Shown here: positions 60,715 through 64,000 of the stretch, piece by piece | Numbering within the stretch: the first letter of the stretch is position 1 | How the letters are laid out: each line of letters begins with the position of its first letter | Assembly (NCBI GenBank): GCA_007258455.2 | Contig: VDFB02262648.1 | Coordinates: forward strand, 310,001 to 374,000 | From: Sequoia sempervirens | Taxonomy: Eukaryota; Streptophyta; Pinopsida; Cupressales; Cupressaceae | Length of the DNA stretch: 64,000 nucleotides | Direction of reading: 5' to 3' | Notes under the pieces: generated by a model | The model's input: the letters and a program-made list of their open reading frames with translations, nothing else | Told to the model about the DNA's origin: nothing | Database searches by the model: none | Position numbers and translations under genes: made by a program

Positions 60715-61480
60715 GTGCAGGTACCACCAAATAGGTATTTGTCAGATATGTCTTCCTCGAGTGAGGGAAATTCAACAAGAGAAGAGGAAAGCGAGACATG
60801 TAGTAGGTCTAAAAGAGGGAGATCAACTAGAGGTCAAAATATTAGAAGAAAATTTTGTAAACGCATGGAATTTTTTCTTGCTAAAGGGGGTCATGTTCTT
60901 ATGATGATGAGAGCATAGGCAACATCGAGGTTCCCTTGAGGTACAAACATCTACGGAAACAATGGGTACCCAAGGAACTTCCTCCAATAAACACTGATTT
61001 TTGTGTCAATGAGAGGATATATCAGATAACACCATCGTCATTACTTGGTTTGGACCTATTTTGCATGGACGGTATAAAGGACTGTTACGACAAAGTTACT
61101 AAATTGATGGAGTATGTTGGACCCTGTTACAGTTACAAAGATTGGATGCAGCTGGTTTGATATACACGAAGTATGCATAGGTATGCACTGTCAGAAAATT
61201 ATATATAGCTAAAAGATAAGGATCAAAATAAAGGAGTAGCTATGTACATTGATGGAAGGCCAAAAGCATCAGTGAATATTATAGGGTTTATAAACAGTAC
61301 ATGACCTGAGTCAACAAATAAGCAACCCAATTGCATATTCGAGGCGTGCGAGGGAAACTGTGTATTTATATGTGTGATAAAATCAATAACTGTAGGGGAA
61401 GAATTGCTAATCAATTACAATTTGAATCTCATAGATACAAACATAGTTACTATGGGGGTGGTACATAATATATACCATTT
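60715..61480 (+). pseudogene. SET-domain protein fragment
   Basis: A Ser/Arg-rich N-terminal piece (60715-60917) precedes, after a frameshift near 60915, a SET-like domain. The start block is LLGLDLFCMDGIKD...LMEYVGPCYSY (about 61034-61138), the middle block is GVAMYIDGRPKAS...IGFINST (61233-61303), then NKQPNCIFEA (near 61317) and the end block VGEELLINYNL (61393-61425). These correspond to the SET motifs GxG, RFINH..PNC and GEEL.Y.Y of lysine methyltransferases. Three in-frame stops at 61158, 61207 and 61304 are each one C-to-T change from Arg or Gln codons, as expected of cytosine-methylation decay. The full sequence before decay could have been a methyltransferase-like protein. It is followed by CACTA-like exons on the same strand. 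Confidence 0.7.
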
Positions 61481-61583
61481 TACCCAACTTCCAATTAATG
61501 ACTCCAATATACCATTTTATTATTATGTTTTTTTTCGTAAGTCTATTGGTTTCATTTCGGTAATGTTTTTTTATATTTAATTT

Positions 61584-63590
61584 TTGTCACAGCGGGACAT
61601 TGATCGTAGGGGGAAGGCTCCAACCCAAAGCATAGATCATGATGCATCTTCAAGTACTTCTACCCAACAAGTTTACCTCATTGTAATTGTACAAATTAGA
61701 TACGAGCAAAATGTTTTATTATTATGTTTTTTTCATAAGTTTATTGGGTTAATTTTGATAATGTTTTTAATATTATTGTCGTAGTCAAATGATCAAGGAA
61801 AGGCACCAGAAGTAGAGGAGAGCATCCATAGGAAGGTGCAGTCACTATTATGCGATGATGACATCGCATATTCCACAAACCCTCTGGATATGATAAGGAA
61901 GACCCAAAAAAAATGCAATGAAGAAATCCTTCAGTTGTTATTCATAGTGCCTCAAACCAATGAGATAAGAGAAAGGGTTAAAATATTAACTGAGAGAGCA
62001 CGTAACTTGCAAGTAAGCTGTCATGAAATCTTTAATTATAACATAAGTTCATTCATGGTTTTATATTTTGTACTCTTTTATGTCATGAACTAAAATATGT
62101 GTTATTTTTATAGGATTTTTTGTGTCCTCATGATGTTGTTGGCCATGATCAGGATACTATAGGTGCTACTTGGGGAGTAGGGGTTGGTACAAGTTTTGAT
62201 CCTGATCTTCCTGTGCATACATCACATCGTCCAACCCCATCATCCGTGTCTATATTGTTGGCTGAAATGTCGGTGACACATAGCATGTAGGCATCAAGTA
62301 GTGCACCCTCTGGCAGCAAACACATGCCAAAACATGCGTCAAGACATGTACTTTGGGATGCAGAGGCCACTAGTACTGGTGATGTTTTAGCAGCATTTCC
62401 TGGATCGTCCCGTATTACTAGTATGGGAACATTTCCGGTCACATTTGTGGTGACTGAGGATTTCATTCCCATAAAGATAGAGAAGGTCCCAGGTACTTTA
62501 AAATGTTTTAATTATTATTATATATAATCCAATTGAATTTTACTTATTAATTATGCTTTTTAGACTAATGATCCCATGATCTTTTTGCAGGAAATGATGT
62601 TTTTTATAAACATCTAAATGATATTACATTGGAGATCTTTGGGGCCACCATATGTACACGATGGAATGCCCAAAATTAAGATTTAAAAGATGAGCTCATT
62701 AACCGTTTAGTTGTGTTGTTCGGTAATAACACATTCAACCAAACCAAGGTCCTTAAGAAAGCTGGTACCTATCTAAAGTATGTGAGGGACCAATATAGGT
62801 CACAGTTAGAGAAGAACAAAAAGTATGAGCATCACCCATGATTCTGAAGAGGGAGTAGAAGGACCTGGTGTCGGATGGAAAGGAGAAGGTTGAAAAGATA
62901 AAAGAAAAGACACCACTGGGCCAAGGAAGGTATGTGATACTATCAACAATGTAATTATATACTAATTACTCTTTATTTTTACATAATATAACGTATTTCA
63001 AACTTTTCATAGGCTGCCTGACACATCGAAGGAAATGAAGGCAAGACTAGAAAAACACCGGCAGCACAAACTTGGCTCTGGTGGTTATATGAAATTAGCC
63101 GCACGAATTGTAAGTATCAATAAATGACATATTGCATCCAAATAATAAATTGAAAACAATTTTGGTTTTATCACACCATAAAAGAAAAATTCATGATCTT
63201 ATGCAAAAATGCAAGGCTCTGAATTCAACAGAGTGCCCACAAAAGAGGACCTAAAGATTGCCTTCCAGCAAGGCTATGGAGTTGTGGCTGAATGCCTAAG
63301 ACTCTTGACTGGGAAAACACAGGTTTCCACTACATCCGATATGCAGGTAAATAAACTCAATGAAGTTTATTTAAAATTGAATACTTGTGCAATCTATTCA
63401 ATATTAATTTCCACCATAAATTAATTATGTGCCTATTTATTTTAAATAGGAAATCAATGATAATACTACACATGACATTGGAATGCAGCCTAGTGAGGGT
63501 GGAGCACAACCAGTAGATGAAGGTCATGCTGTACATCTCAGTACTGGATGTATTCATGTGTTATACAAAACACAGTATGGATTGTGTGTG
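61584..63590 (+). pseudogene. CACTA second-gene-like exons (Transposase_24-type) after the SET region
   Basis: Exons: 61590-61680 (Ser/Gln-rich), about 61785-62013 (VQSLLCDDDIAYSTN, then EEILQLLFIVPQTNEIRERV), 62115-62492 (low-complexity Ser/Pro), 62591-62935 (NDVFYKHLNDITLEIFGA; AGTYLKYVRDQYRSQLEKN), 63012-63112 (RLPDTSKEMKARLEKHRQ and KLGSGGYMKLAARI) and 63207-63350. The last three carry the pattern of plant CACTA accessory proteins: a YL..VR..YR..L block followed by KHR-like and GSGGY segments. Introns have GT-AG borders. It looks like one transcription unit with the SET region, but this is inferred from order and strand. Stops show decay. Confidence 0.5.
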
Positions 63591-64000
63591 TGAATATGTA
63601 ATCTAAATAAAGAGATATAAACCAACACACCAATAAGACATTAAATCAAAGGAAATTAATTGAAAAGTAAAGCAAACTCTTAAAACAACAGCTCCTTTGA
63701 AATCGTCTTATTGTGCTCTATCTCCAAGGATTCATTGCAAGTACTGGCCCTCAGTTGGTGTAAGCAGCAGCTTGTTAGAATGACAACTTCGGAGAACAAG
63801 CTTATGCAAAATGCATGTCTATTTGCTACATGATTTAAGCTATGATATGAAAACTAAGATGCTATGAACTTGAAATAAAAATGCTTGAAAAGATTGCTAA
63901 ATGCTTATTAGAATGCAACTATAGTAATAGCACTAAATTCACAAATTCTAGGATTGTTTTCAACTCACAAGAGGGCTGCATTTATAGATTTTTGGAGGCA
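63591..64000. other. Anonymous DNA at the window end
   Basis: No gene. An ATTTATAG near 63981 with nearby A-rich runs could belong to an LTR continuing beyond the window. Confidence 0.3.

Noticed and set aside
1..64000. tRNA, rRNA, CRISPR arrays or organelle insertions
   Set aside because: None of the expected conserved segments was seen; the only tRNA-related matches are retrotransposon primer sites.

Overview
The window is nuclear DNA of a plant with a large, repeat-filled genome. The evidence is the mix of plant element types (Ty1/copia retrotransposons with a plant initiator-tRNA-Met primer site, En/Spm-CACTA transposons with plant-type DUF4218/DUF4216 tails), GT-AG introns, low GC, and a gene fragment most like plant SEC31. 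A gymnosperm-sized genome would fit, but nothing seen fixes the species. No intact host gene is visible. Nearly every protein-coding stretch is a mobile element or a decayed copy.

Layout. 1-2460: degenerate repeats, some carrying short hairpins, then an LTR-like promoter region. 2461-13344: mostly anonymous AT-rich DNA, with an LTR-like promoter carrying three dyad motifs near 8.5 kb, a short GC-rich repeat near 9.5 kb and a 71-74 bp tandem repeat near 11.8 kb. 13345-14650: the end of a copia-type LTR with a perfect primer binding site, then a CACTA-type terminus with subterminal repeats. 16880-18959: a multi-exon SEC31 (COPII coat) fragment on the minus strand, with an internal tandem duplication of about 731 bp. 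19552-24624: element A, a 5.07-kb TG...CA-bounded unit encoding a broken protein of about 1,000 residues of unknown family. 28311-45440: a CACTA element (TNP2-type transposase gene, then a second Transposase_24-like gene). Its second gene is split by a complete Ty1/copia element (33483-41839, 5-bp duplication GCCAA), whose gag is in turn split by a solo LTR (35213-36485, duplication GGTAT). The CACTA intron also holds element B (a 437-bp deletion derivative of A) and a palindromic tandem repeat. 46.3-57.7 kb: a second CACTA element, split by a segment with an unidentified minus-strand ORF and by element C (50822-55921), a diverged 5.10-kb relative of A flanked by CACAT/CACGT. 60.7-63.6 kb: a decayed SET-domain coding region followed by exons resembling a CACTA second gene.

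The most interesting material is the A/B/C family. A and C are almost equal in length and have related coding regions, a matching promoter-like block near the 3' end, and a terminal hairpin preserved by compensatory substitutions. At the other end each carries a dyad-repeat array, and the motif sequence differs completely between the two. They look like giant ORF-bearing LTRs (or an LTR-like element class) without a recognisable replication enzyme. B shows that the ends alone persist as a small derivative.

All positions and motif matches were read by eye. Family assignments rest on recalled family hallmarks, not on searches.
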